A stretch of DNA of 64,000 nucleotides from Herbidospora yilanensis. GTDB taxonomy: Bacteria > Actinomycetota > Actinomycetes > Streptosporangiales > Streptosporangiaceae. The notes below the pieces were generated by a model that saw only the letters and a list, made by a program, of their open reading frames with translations, was not told the DNA's origin and searched no databases. Every line of letters starts with the position of its first letter. Positions within the stretch are counted from its first letter, which is position 1. Where the stretch lies: positions 62,001 through 126,000 of the forward strand of contig NZ_BBXE01000017.1 of NCBI RefSeq assembly GCF_001570565.1. Reading direction: 5' to 3'. The position numbers were made by a program, and so were the translations under genes. Positions 1 to 8,455 of the stretch are shown here, one piece after another.

Positions 1-1
1 G

Positions 2-3000
2 GACCGCTGGCGGGACGCCGAACGCCACGCCACCCCGGCCGCCGCCGACCTGGCCCGGCTGCTGCCCGCCGCGGGCGGCCCGCGCACGGCGAGCCCGGCG
101 TCGTTCAGCTTCGCCCGCTTCCCGGCCGCGACCGGACCCGGCTGCCCGGTGGAGGCCGTCGTGACCGCCGCCGCGACCGCGTCGGCCGCGACCAGGCTCG
201 GCCTGCTGTGCTGGGAGTCCGGCGGCGCGTTGCGGTTCTCGTGGAACTTCCCGTCGCGGCTGTTCCGCCGGGCCACGGTCGACCGGCTGGCGGCCGAGCA
301 CCTGGCCGAGCTCTCCGTCGCCGAGCTCTCCGTCGCCGGGAGGCCCGGGCTGGCGGCCCGGTTGCGCGCGCGGTTCCGCGCCACCCCCGACGCCGTCGCC
401 GTCGACACCGGCACCACCCGGCTGACCTACGCCGAGCTCGACCGGCGCTCCGCCGCGCTGGCCAACCGGCTGCGCGGGGCCGGCGACCTGATCGGGCTGA
501 TGACCGAACCCGGGATCGACACGGTCGTCGGCCTGGTCGGCATCGTGCGCGCGGGCGCGGGCTGGGTGCCGCTCGACGCCTCCCATCCGGAGGCCCGCCG
601 CCGCGACCAGCTCGCCCGCTGCGGGGTGACCACGGTCGTCACCGACACCTCGGGCGAGGGCTCCTACGACGCCCCGGACGACACCCCGGACGTCTCCCCC
701 GACGCGACCGCCTACGTCATCTTCACCTCCGGCTCGACCGGCCGCCCCAAGGGCGTGCCCATCACCTACCGGTCGGTGGAGAACTACCTCGACTGGGCGC
801 TGGACACCTTCGGCTACCACGCGGGCGACCGGCTGGCGCAGACGGCGTCGATCTGCTTCGACGCCTCGGTCCGGCAACTGCTGGCCCCGCTGCTGGCCGG
901 GGCGACGGTGGTGACGTTCACACGGGAGGAGGTGCGCGACCCCGGCCTGCTGGCCGGGCGGCTCCGCGACGTCACGGTGTGGAGCTCGGTGCCGAGCCTG
1001 TGGTCGCGGCTGCTGGACCTCGGGCCCGTCGAGCACCGGCTGCGCTGGATCCACGTCGGCGGCGAGGCGCTGCCGCCGGAGCACGTGCGCCGCTGGTTCG
1101 ACCTGTACGGCCCCGGCGCCCGCATCGCCAACCTCTACGGCCCGACCGAGTCGACCATCAACACCACCTGCCACATCCTCGACGGGCGCCCCGCCGACGA
1201 CGTCACCGTCATCCCGATCGGCCGGCCCGTCGCGGGCACCTTCGTCGAGGTGGACGACTCGGGCGAGCTCCTCATCGCCGGGGCCGGTCTCACCCCCGGC
1301 TACCTCGACGACCCCGGCACGGCGTTCGTCGAACGCGACGGCGTGCGGTGGTACCGCAGCGGCGACCGCGTCCGGCGCGACGCCAACGGCGACCTGGTCT
1401 TCCTCGGGCGGCTCGACGCGCAGGTCAAGGTGCGGGGCCACCGGGTGGAGCCGGGCGAGGTCGAGGCGGCGTTCCACACGCATCCGGACGTCGCGCGGGC
1501 CGCCGTGGCGCTCACCGGCGAACGGCTGACCGCCTTCGTCGAACCCCGGCCCGGCCGCGACCCCGACCCCGTCGCGCTGCGCGGGCACCTGGGGGCGACG
1601 CTGCCCGCGTACATGATCCCGGCCCGGATCGAGATCGTGCCCGCGCTCCCGCAGACCACCACGGGCAAGATCGACCGCCGCGAGCTCGGCGGGACCCCGC
1701 CCGCGACCCCGACCGAGGAGCTGGTCGCCGAGGTGTGGCGCGCGCTGCTGGAGGTGCCGCGGGTGTCGCGTGAGGACGACTTCTTCGCGCTCGGCGGCGA
1801 CTCGATCATGATCCTGCGCGTGTTCGAGATGCTCGGTGAGCACATCGACCCGCTGCCGCGCCCGACGGTCGTCTACGAGCACGGCACGCTGGCCGCGCTG
1901 GCCCGGGCCATCGACGACGCCGAGCCCGCCGCCTTCCTCCCCCAGCCGGCCGGCGGGCCGTTCCCGCTGACATCCGCGCAGCGCGGATTCCGGCTGGCCG
2001 GCCAGGCGTGGCTGGCGACGCTGCGGGTGCACGGGCCGGTCGACCGGGAGCGGTTCCAGCACGCGGTCGACGCCTGCGTGGCCCGGCACGGGATGCTGCG
2101 CACGATCTTCCCCGGCGAGACGCAGCAGGAGCTTCCCGACACCCTGCGGCTGCCCGTGATCTTCGAGGACGCCGCCGACCCGGCCGCGTCGATCGCCGCC
2201 GAGCGGGCCCGCGTCTTCGAGCCGTGGGCGTGGCCGCTGCTGCGGCTCCGCCTGGTCACGCTGACGCCCGACGAGCACGTGCTGGTCGTGCACGCCCACC
2301 ACCTGATCGGCGACGGCTACAGCGCCGCGCTGCTGGCGCGCGAGCTGCTGGCCGCCTACGACGGGGTGGCGTCGCCCGCGCCGCGCAGCACGTTCCGTGA
2401 CCACGTCGCCCGGCTCCGGCCTCCGGCGGGCGGGCGAGCGGCGTACCGGAAACCCGTGGTGGCGCCCGGACCGGCCCGCACGACGGCCTTCACCGTCGGC
2501 GCGGCACCGCTGCGGCGGGCCGCCTCGGAGGCGGGCACGACGCTGTTCGTCGCGGTGCTGGCCGCCTACCGCCGGGCGCTGGCCGCGTTCACCGGCCACG
2601 ACGACCTCCTGCTCGGCGTCGCGGTGTCCGGCCGCGACGACGCGCCGCCCGACGCCCACCTGGTCTTCGGCCCGTACGCGCACGCGGTGCCGGTCCGGCC
2701 AGCCTCCGGCGACCTGCGGGCGGTGGCCGGGGAGGTGACCGCCGCCCGCGCGGCCGGGGCCGAGGACATCAGGTCGGCCCAGTTCTTCTTCAGCTACCTC
2801 GACTTCACCGCGCTTGGCCCACTGGAGGGCCGCAGCCTGCGGCTGACCTGGGACCTCGACGGGGAGATCGCCCCCGTGGGCGCGCAGACCTTCCTGTCGG
2901 TCCGGCCCACGCCCGGCGGCGACCTGCGGATGGTGCTGCGCACCGCCGTGGCCGACGCGGAACGTTTCGAACGACTGCTGCGAGCCGAACTACCGGCCCC

Positions 3001-4150
3001 GGACGCGACCCCGACCGGCCGCCCGCCGCTGACCGGTCAGGTGCGGCCGCTCGCCGGCGACACCACCCTCGTCGGCCATCTGCCTCCGTTCGAACAGGTG
3101 CGGGCCGTCGCCGGAGACGCCGCCCTGGTCGGTTATCCGCCACCCCTCGGCCAGGTGCGGGCCGTCGCCGGAGACGCCGCCCTGAACGCGACCCTGGACG
3201 CCGCCCTGGTCGGTTATCTGCCTCCCTTCGGCCAGGTGCGGGTCCTGGCCGGAGACGCCACCCTGACCAGGGAGGGCGTGCGCGCCCTGCTCTTCCCCGA
3301 CGGCCGCCCGCGCCTGGCCGAGGAGCTGCGCACCCCGCTCGGCCGGTCGGGCTTCGTCTGCCTGCCGCTGTTCGCCGACGAGCTCGCGAGCACGCCCGGC
3401 CTGGCCGCGCGCACCGCCGAGGCCGTCGAGCACGCCGCCGCGCTGGGCGCGCGGACCGTGTCGCTGGCCGGGATGATCCCGTCGCTGACCGGCTACGGCT
3501 TCGACGTGGCACGGCGGACCGGCGTGCCCGTCACCACCGGCCACGCCGCGACGGCCGTGTCGGTGGTGCTGACCGTCCAGAAGGCGCTGGCGGGCCGCTC
3601 GCCGCGTGAGATGACCGTCGCCTTCGTCGGCCTCGGCTCCATCGGCCGCTCGGCCCTCGGCCTGCTGCTGACTGTGGAGGACCCGCCGGGACGGCTGCTG
3701 CTGTGCGACGGCGCGGCCCCGCTCGACGGCCTGCACCCCGGCGCGGAGAGCTGCGGCGTCGACCGGGTCTACGAGGCCGGCCTGATCGTCGCGGCGGTGA
3801 GCGGCCACGAGGCCGTCATCGACGTCGACCGGCTGCGGCCCGGCACGATCGTCGTGGACGACTCCTTCCCCCACTGCTTCGACGTCGCCAAGGCGCGGGC
3901 CCGGCGGGACGTCACGGTGGTCGGCGGCGGCCTGCTGTCGATGCCGGGGATCGAACGGCGGCTGGCCGAGGACGTGCCGGCGCCCTGGTTGCCCGGCACC
4001 ATCGCCTCCTGCCGCCTGGAGTCCCTCGTCCCCGGCCTGCCGCCGGTGCTCGGCCTGGTCGACCCGGAGACGGCCCTCGCCTGGTGGCGCGCGATGACCG
4101 CCGCCGGGGTCGAGGCCGCGCCGCTCCACCTCGCGGGCGAATGGGTCTAG
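2..4150 (+). CDS. Nonribosomal peptide synthetase, 3' part, with a terminal acyl-ACP-reductase-like domain (5' end outside window)
   Basis: The frame is open from base 2, so the gene starts upstream of the window. Visible order: tail of a condensation or epimerisation domain (to about base 340); adenylation domain (about 360-1690) with LTYAEL, the FTSGSTGRPKG loop, NLYGPTE, YRSGD and TTTGKIDR; peptidyl carrier domain with LGGDS, Ser codon at 1802-1804; condensation domain with HHLIGDG near 2297-2317; a 57-bp repeat stretch (3038-3270); and a C-terminal NAD(P)-binding domain with GLGSIG near 3630. The last domain follows the cyanobacterial long-chain acyl-ACP reductase pattern: a GHLxxxEQ(A/V)R start, an SLAG segment, VTTGHAATA matching TTGNTHTA, the dinucleotide loop, and a late Cys (codon 4010-4012, IASC) where that enzyme has its acylated Cys. 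There is no thioesterase. By-eye specificity residues against GrsA read D-A-R-S-I-V-L-I-N-K; I recognise no substrate. NRPS call certain; reductase assignment by memory alignment. Confidence 0.9.
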   Translation, partial: DRWRDAERHATPAAADLARLLPAAGGPRTASPASFSFARFPAATGPGCPVEAVVTAAATASAATRLGLLCWESGGALRFSWNFPSRLFRRATVDRLAAEHLAELSVAELSVAGRPGLAARLRARFRATPDAVAVDTGTTRLTYAELDRRSAALANRLRGAGDLIGLMTEPGIDTVVGLVGIVRAGAGWVPLDASHPEARRRDQLARCGVTTVVTDTSGEGSYDAPDDTPDVSPDATAYVIFTSGSTGRPKGVPITYRSVENYLDWALDTFGYHAGDRLAQTASICFDASVRQLLAPLLAGATVVTFTREEVRDPGLLAGRLRDVTVWSSVPSLWSRLLDLGPVEHRLRWIHVGGEALPPEHVRRWFDLYGPGARIANLYGPTESTINTTCHILDGRPADDVTVIPIGRPVAGTFVEVDDSGELLIAGAGLTPGYLDDPGTAFVERDGVRWYRSGDRVRRDANGDLVFLGRLDAQVKVRGHRVEPGEVEAAFHTHPDVARAAVALTGERLTAFVEPRPGRDPDPVALRGHLGATLPAYMIPARIEIVPALPQTTTGKIDRRELGGTPPATPTEELVAEVWRALLEVPRVSREDDFFALGGDSIMILRVFEMLGEHIDPLPRPTVVYEHGTLAALARAIDDAEPAAFLPQPAGGPFPLTSAQRGFRLAGQAWLATLRVHGPVDRERFQHAVDACVARHGMLRTIFPGETQQELPDTLRLPVIFEDAADPAASIAAERARVFEPWAWPLLRLRLVTLTPDEHVLVVHAHHLIGDGYSAALLARELLAAYDGVASPAPRSTFRDHVARLRPPAGGRAAYRKPVVAPGPARTTAFTVGAAPLRRAASEAGTTLFVAVLAAYRRALAAFTGHDDLLLGVAVSGRDDAPPDAHLVFGPYAHAVPVRPASGDLRAVAGEVTAARAAGAEDIRSAQFFFSYLDFTALGPLEGRSLRLTWDLDGEIAPVGAQTFLSVRPTPGGDLRMVLRTAVADAERFERLLRAELPAPDATPTGRPPLTGQVRPLAGDTTLVGHLPPFEQVRAVAGDAALVGYPPPLGQVRAVAGDAALNATLDAALVGYLPPFGQVRVLAGDATLTREGVRALLFPDGRPRLAEELRTPLGRSGFVCLPLFADELASTPGLAARTAEAVEHAAALGARTVSLAGMIPSLTGYGFDVARRTGVPVTTGHAATAVSVVLTVQKALAGRSPREMTVAFVGLGSIGRSALGLLLTVEDPPGRLLLCDGAAPLDGLHPGAESCGVDRVYEAGLIVAAVSGHEAVIDVDRLRPGTIVVDDSFPHCFDVAKARARRDVTVVGGGLLSMPGIERRLAEDVPAPWLPGTIASCRLESLVPGLPPVLGLVDPETALAWWRAMTAAGVEAAPLHLAGEWV
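3038..3270 (+). repeat. In-frame 57-bp tandem repeat inside the NRPS gene
   Basis: The nonamer CAGGTGCGG recurs at 3038, 3095, 3152 and 3233, so the period is 57, 57 and 81 bases; the last unit carries a 24-base internal duplication. Each unit encodes about 19 residues of the type QVRxxAGDxxLVGxxPPx. The unit resembles the first residues of acyl-ACP reductase (GHLxxxEQAR), which suggests the start of the reductase domain was duplicated in tandem. Confidence 0.85.
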
Positions 4151-4740
4151 CGGGCCGTGACGGCCACCAGTTCCCGGTGGCGGGTGGGCCGCTCCGCCTC
4201 GTCGACCACGGCCGCCGCCAGGTCGGCGTAGCCGAAGGTCTCGTCTGCGGGCGCCGCGCGCCCGCCGATCCGGTGCCGCCCGGTCGCCGGTTCCTCGTTC
4301 AGGAAGACCGGCGGCGGGGCGAGCACCACCCAGTCGAGCCCCGATCCCCGCAGCACGCCGAGCTCCTCGACGTGCCCGAGGGTGAAGGCCCGCGCGTCCT
4401 CCGGGAAGCCGGGCGTCTCGTACAGCGGCACGCCCTCCGGCGTCTCCAGCGTCGTGCCGATGCCGACCGCCACGAGCCGGGTCACGCCGGCCCCGGCCAT
4501 CCCGTCGGCCAGGGACCGGGCCGCCCGCGCGAAGAAGCCCGGCTCATGCCGGCCCGCCGCCATCACGACCGCGTCCTGCCCGGCGACCAGGGAGGCCACC
4601 GACACGGGGTCGGTGACGTCGCCGACCGTCCAGTCGCCCGGACGGCGGGAGACGCCGGTCACCTCGTGCCCGCGCGCGCCCGCCTCGGTCACGATCCTGC
4701 GGCCCGCCCGGCCGCCCGCTCCGAAAACCACGATTCTCAT
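4147..4740 (-). CDS. NAD(P)-binding oxidoreductase, NmrA/SDR-like
   Basis: A 197-residue atypical short-chain dehydrogenase-like protein. It opens with MRIVVFGAGGRAG, a GxGGxxG dinucleotide-binding loop directly after the start, followed by a basic stretch (VSRRPGDW) typical of NADP use. Later segments (QDAVVMAAGRHEPG, TRLVAVGIGTT, LDWVVLAPPP) match the NmrA/YwnB-type Rossmann family, which lacks the classical YxxxK pair. The ATG at 4738-4740 was chosen because the fold begins there; an upstream in-frame ATG at 4779 would overlap the divergent promoter. The stop overlaps the NRPS stop on the other strand. It faces an HxlR regulator across 63 bases, a common arrangement for a redox- or electrophile-inducible reductase. 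Substrate unknown. Confidence 0.8.
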   Translation of the reverse strand: MRIVVFGAGGRAGRRIVTEAGARGHEVTGVSRRPGDWTVGDVTDPVSVASLVAGQDAVVMAAGRHEPGFFARAARSLADGMAGAGVTRLVAVGIGTTLETPEGVPLYETPGFPEDARAFTLGHVEELGVLRGSGLDWVVLAPPPVFLNEEPATGRHRIGGRAAPADETFGYADLAAAVVDEAERPTRHRELVAVTAR

Positions 4741-4791
4741 GGGGCGTGACGCTAACCTGCGCACCCTTGGTTTCCGCAACGATACTCACGT

Positions 4792-4805
4792 ACCCTCCCG
4801 AGGGT
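4792..4805. promoter_or_regulatory. Inverted repeat at the HxlR start, possible operator
   Basis: ACCCTC-CC-GAGGGT is a perfect 6-bp inverted repeat that reaches into the GTG start codon of the HxlR gene. It sits in the 63-base gap between divergent genes, so it could serve autoregulation. Chance occurrence in GC-rich DNA is possible. Confidence 0.35.
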
Positions 4806-5166
4806 GGCAGAGCCTCTCGACCCCGACATGTTCGCCGGATGCGCACCCGTCACCGCGCCCGTCCGGATCGGCGACAAGTGGACCGCGAAGATCATCCGCT
4901 GCCTCCAGGACGGCCCCCGGCGCTACTCCGAGCTCAAGGTCCCGCTGACCGGCATCACCCCGAAGGTGCTGACCGAGTCGCTGCGCTCGATGGAACGCGA
5001 CGGCCTGCTGACCCGGACCGCCCATCCGGGCATCCCGCCGAAGGTCGTGTACGAACTCTCGCCCCTCGGCCACTCCCTGGTCGAACCGCTCGACACCCTG
5101 TGCGCCTGGTCCCGGGCCAACCTCCCGAAGGTGTTGTCGGCCCGGGACGCCTACGACGTCACCTGA
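4804..5166 (+). CDS. HxlR-family winged-helix transcriptional regulator
   Basis: A 120-residue single-domain regulator. The segment IGDKWTAKIIRCLQDGPRRYSELKVPL followed by GITPKVLTESLRSMERDGLLTR is the HxlR/DUF24 winged helix, with the recognition helix in the second part. A Cys at residue 13 lies just before the first helix, the position used by redox- or quinone-sensing members of the family (known for YodB/HypR types; inferred here). The GTG start follows family length. It is divergent from the NmrA-like oxidoreductase and probably controls it. Nothing downstream on the same strand. Confidence 0.88.
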   Translation: MAEPLDPDMFAGCAPVTAPVRIGDKWTAKIIRCLQDGPRRYSELKVPLTGITPKVLTESLRSMERDGLLTRTAHPGIPPKVVYELSPLGHSLVEPLDTLCAWSRANLPKVLSARDAYDVT

Positions 5167-5214
5167 CGTGCCGCCCTCCCGCTCCCGGCCCGGTGAGGCT
5201 CGAAGTCCACGGGA

Positions 5215-7524
5215 TCAGCCCCCGCCCGCCCCGGGCGACGGGGTCGGCGTGCCACCCTGGCCCGGCCCGTTTCCGGGACCGTTCTGTCCCGGGTCGTTCT
5301 GACCCGGATCGCCGTTCCCCGGGTTGCCGGGCCCGGGGTCGTTGGGGCCGGGGTCATTGGGGCCCGGGTCGTTCGGGCCGGGGTCGTCGGGCCCGGGACC
5401 GTCGGTGCCCGGGTCGGTCGTGCCGGGGCCGGTCTGGTCCCAGCCGTCCGGGGGGCCGTACTGGTCCCACGGGTCCTGGCCGTAGGGGTTGTCGTCCCAG
5501 AAGTCCCAGCGTTCCTCCGCGCCGAACCGCGCCTGGTCGATCGGGGTGAACGGCGTCGCGGGAACGCCTTCCAGCGCGGCCAGCATGGTCGCCTTCCAGA
5601 TCGGGCCCGGGACGGTCGCGCCGAAGACCGAGCCGTACCAGCGGCCGCCGATCGTCACGTTGTTCAGCTTGTGGGTGCTGGCGCCGCGCGGGTCGGCCAG
5701 GCTGACCGCGCCGGCCAGGTCGGGGGTGAAGCCGGCGAACCAGGCGCTCGACTGGTTGTCGTTGGTGCCGGTCTTGCCGGCCGCCGGGCGGCCGATGCCG
5801 CCGACGCTCCTCATGGTGCCCTCGGTGAACACCCCGGACAGGATGTCGGCGGCGGCGTCGGCGACCTCCGCCTCGATGGCCTGCGTGCAGTCCGGCGTGA
5901 ACGACGTCTTCTTCCCGTCGCGGTCGGTGACGGCGGTGATGGCCATCGGCTCGCAGTACTTGCCGCGCGCGCCGATCGCCGCGTAGGCGTTGGCGACGGT
6001 CACCGGGTCCATCTCGTTGATGCCGAGCGTGAAGGTCTCGAACTCCTGGAGCTTCTTGCCGTCGGCGCGCTTGATGCCGAGCGACTTGGCCGTCTTGACC
6101 GTCTCGCACAGCCCGACGCGCGCCTCCAGTTCCATGAAGAACGTGTTGACCGAGCCCCACGTCCCGGTCTGGAGGGTGGTGTAGCCGGGCGAGCCCTCGT
6201 CGTTGGTCACCGCGTGGTTCGGGTCGCCGACGGCGTTGCCGGCGCAGTCGGTGAACGCCGAGGGCGACGGCGCGGTGTACGACCCGCCGACGTTGAACCC
6301 GTCGCTCAGCCGCATGCCCTGGCCCAACGCCGTGAGCAGCGTGAACGTCTTGAACGTCGAGCCCGCCTGGACGCCCCCGAGCCCGCCGTGGGCGCGGTCG
6401 GCGACCACGTTGTAGTCGAGGTTGTCGCGGCTGGCGGCCATCGCGCGGATCGCGCCGGTGCCCGGTTCGACGAGCGCCTGGGCGGCCACCGGCCCGTCCT
6501 TCTTCCCGACGTACGCCTCGATGCCCTTCTGGGCGGCGTCCTGCATCGTCGGGTTCAGGGTGGTGCGGATCGTCATGCCGCCCTGCCTGAGGGCGCGTTC
6601 GCGGTCCGACCGGGTCTTGCCGAAACGTTTGTCGGCCAGGACCTCGGCGGCGACGTACTGGCAGAAGTAGCGGTAGTCGCTCGTCTCGCACCCGCCGGGG
6701 ATCGGCACGCCCTTGTAGCCGAGCTTGGTCTTCTTCGCCTTCGCCGCCTCGGCGGGGGTGATCTTGCCGAGTTCGGCCATCCGGTCGAGGACGACGTTGC
6801 GGCGGGCGACCAGCGCGTCGCGGTTGGTCTTGCCGCCCTCGGGGTCGGTGGCGGTCGGCAGCCGGACCGCCGCCGCCAGCGTCGCCGACTGGGCCAGGTT
6901 CAGCTTGGCCGCCGGGACGCCGAAGAAGCGTTTGGCCGCGGCCTGGATGCCGTGGGCGCCCGCGCCGAAGTAGGCGATGTTCAGGTACTTCTCGAGGATC
7001 TGGTCCTTGGTGTACTTCTCCTCGACCGACAGCGCGTAGCGGAGTTCGTTCAGCTTGCGGACGTAGCTCGGCGCGAGCGCCGCCTCCTTCTGCTCGTCGG
7101 TGGTGGCGCTGTTGAGAAGGACCTGCTTGACGTACTGCTGGGTGATGCTGGAGCCGCCCTGGGCGACGCCGCCCGCGCTGAGGTTGGCGGCCAGGGCGCG
7201 GATGGTGCCCTCGATGTCGATGGCGCCGTGCTGGTAGAAGCGGTCGTCCTCGATGGCCACGATCGCGGTGCGCATGACGGGCGCGACCTTGTCGATGGTG
7301 ACGATCTCGCGGTACTGGTCGTAGAACTGGGCGATCCGCCTGCCGTCGGCGTCGAGGAGGGTGGTCTTCTCGGCCAGCGGCGGTTCGGCCAGTTCCATGG
7401 GGCTCAGGTCGATGGTCTCGGCCACCCCGCTCAGGGCGATCCCGGCCGGGACGGCGAGGCCGGCGGTGAGCACCCCGGCGGCGATTCCGGCCACGAGCAG
7501 GCCGGGCATGTTACGCAGGCGCAT
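5215..7524 (-). CDS. Class A penicillin-binding protein (transglycosylase/transpeptidase)
   Basis: A 769-residue bifunctional peptidoglycan synthase. Residues 7-33 form the membrane anchor. The glycosyltransferase family 51 domain shows EDDRFYQHGAIDIEG (catalytic Glu about residue 92) and GGSSITQQYVKQ. The transpeptidase domain has the serine in GSTFK (about residue 388), SVN as second motif and KTGT as third. The last 70 or so residues are a disordered tail of DPGPN/DPGQN repeats (bases about 5220-5420). The start ATG shares one base with the beta-lactamase stop (TGATG), so translation is coupled to that gene. Placement of a full-size class A PBP as the second gene of a beta-lactamase operon suggests a dedicated cell-wall enzyme induced with it. 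A GTG-free alternative start is not evident. Confidence 0.93.
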   Translation of the reverse strand: MRLRNMPGLLVAGIAAGVLTAGLAVPAGIALSGVAETIDLSPMELAEPPLAEKTTLLDADGRRIAQFYDQYREIVTIDKVAPVMRTAIVAIEDDRFYQHGAIDIEGTIRALAANLSAGGVAQGGSSITQQYVKQVLLNSATTDEQKEAALAPSYVRKLNELRYALSVEEKYTKDQILEKYLNIAYFGAGAHGIQAAAKRFFGVPAAKLNLAQSATLAAAVRLPTATDPEGGKTNRDALVARRNVVLDRMAELGKITPAEAAKAKKTKLGYKGVPIPGGCETSDYRYFCQYVAAEVLADKRFGKTRSDRERALRQGGMTIRTTLNPTMQDAAQKGIEAYVGKKDGPVAAQALVEPGTGAIRAMAASRDNLDYNVVADRAHGGLGGVQAGSTFKTFTLLTALGQGMRLSDGFNVGGSYTAPSPSAFTDCAGNAVGDPNHAVTNDEGSPGYTTLQTGTWGSVNTFFMELEARVGLCETVKTAKSLGIKRADGKKLQEFETFTLGINEMDPVTVANAYAAIGARGKYCEPMAITAVTDRDGKKTSFTPDCTQAIEAEVADAAADILSGVFTEGTMRSVGGIGRPAAGKTGTNDNQSSAWFAGFTPDLAGAVSLADPRGASTHKLNNVTIGGRWYGSVFGATVPGPIWKATMLAALEGVPATPFTPIDQARFGAEERWDFWDDNPYGQDPWDQYGPPDGWDQTGPGTTDPGTDGPGPDDPGPNDPGPNDPGPNDPGPGNPGNGDPGQNDPGQNGPGNGPGQGGTPTPSPGAGGG

Positions 7525-8372
7525 CAAAGTTTCCCGAGGCCACGTGCCGCGATCGTGGCGGTCTTGGCGATGACGGATTCGTCGGCGGCGGCGTTCCGGT
7601 CGGTGCGGTTGGTGTAGATCGCCATGATGATCGGTTTCTTCGACCCCTTCGGCCAGATGATCGCGTAGTCGTTGGCGGTCCCGTAGGTGCCGCCGGTCCC
7701 TGTCTTGTCGCCGATCCGCCAGCTCTTGGGCAGCCCGGCGCGGATCCGGTCGTCGCCGGTCTCGTTGGCGACGAGCCAGCCGGTGAACGTGCGGCGGTCG
7801 CCCGCGTCGAGGGCGCCGCCCACGGTGAGGACCTTCAGATCCGCGGCGATGGCGGCCGGCGTGGTGGTGTCGCGGAGCTCCCCCGGGTGCCAGCGGTTGA
7901 GACCGGGTTCGTCGCGGTCGAGGCGCGACACGTGGTCGTCCAGGCTCCGGAAGTACCGGGTCAGGCCCTTGGGGCCGCCGACCTGGCGGAGCAGCAGGTT
8001 CGCGGCGGCGTTGTCGCTCTTGGTGACGGCCGCCTTGGCCAGCTCGGCCACGGTCATGCGCGAGCCGACGTGCTTCCGGGTCTCGGGCGAGTTCGGCAGC
8101 AGGTCCTTCTTCCTGACGAGGATCCGCTTTCCGAGGATGTCGGGCTTCTTGTCCAGCACGGCCGCCGCGAGCACTCCCTTGAAGGTCGAGGCCAGCGGGA
8201 AGCGCTCGCCCGACCGGTAGGCGACGGTCCGGCCGGTGGCGGTGTCGAGGGCGTACACGCCGATGCGGCCTTTGAAGGAGGTCTCCAGCGCGCGCAGTTC
8301 CGCGACCGCCGAGGTCGTCGGCGCGGTGACGCCACCGGAGAGCAGGGCGAGGGACATCACGAAGGAAAGCAT
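7524..8372 (-). CDS. bla: Class A beta-lactamase
   Basis: A 282-residue serine beta-lactamase. The hallmarks are STFK (Ser62-Lys65), SDN (119-121), the omega-loop ExxLN (EPGLN, Glu155 the general base) and KTGTG (223-227). The hydrophobic N-terminus (SFVMSLALLSGGV) is a probable export signal, ending near TSA. The ATG at 8370-8372 has no clear Shine-Dalgarno sequence; an internal ATG at 8355-8357 would leave a shorter signal. It faces a LysR gene across 83 bases containing an inverted repeat. The layout LysR/BlaB-like protein divergent from the beta-lactamase is that of the blaA-blaB-blaL system described in Streptomyces cacaoi, where the LysR protein is needed for beta-lactam induction. Confidence 0.94.
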   Translation of the reverse strand: MLSFVMSLALLSGGVTAPTTSAVAELRALETSFKGRIGVYALDTATGRTVAYRSGERFPLASTFKGVLAAAVLDKKPDILGKRILVRKKDLLPNSPETRKHVGSRMTVAELAKAAVTKSDNAAANLLLRQVGGPKGLTRYFRSLDDHVSRLDRDEPGLNRWHPGELRDTTTPAAIAADLKVLTVGGALDAGDRRTFTGWLVANETGDDRIRAGLPKSWRIGDKTGTGGTYGTANDYAIIWPKGSKKPIIMAIYTNRTDRNAAADESVIAKTATIAARGLGKL

Positions 8373-8426
8373 GCCGAGGAGTCTGTTCTGTCAGCGTAAA
8401 TACCGTCAAAGACAGCTAAAGCGTAC

Positions 8427-8447
8427 ATTATGCGTTCATGACATAAT
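8427..8447. promoter_or_regulatory. LysR-type operator candidate between beta-lactamase and its regulator
   Basis: ATTATG-N9-CATAAT is a perfect 6-bp inverted repeat containing the T-N11-A core typical of LysR boxes. It lies 8 bases before the LysR start and 55 bases before the beta-lactamase start, in a notably AT-rich patch. Confidence 0.6.
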
Positions 8448-8455
8448 TCCTGGTC

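Noticed and set aside
208-1773. Long plus-strand frame inside the NRPS adenylation domain
   Set aside because: Shadow frame with extreme Arg/Pro/Gly content typical of GC-rich antisense or frame-shifted reading.
5220-5420. Repeats at the PBP 3' end as a possible regulatory element
   Set aside because: They are simply in-frame DPGPN/DPGQN codons of a disordered protein tail, common in actinomycete PBPs.
7525-8409. A 1064-codon open frame that extends the class A PBP upstream through the beta-lactamase gene
   Set aside because: The upstream part runs in another frame of the beta-lactamase and is arginine/proline-rich; the PBP family N-terminus with its membrane helix begins at 7524.
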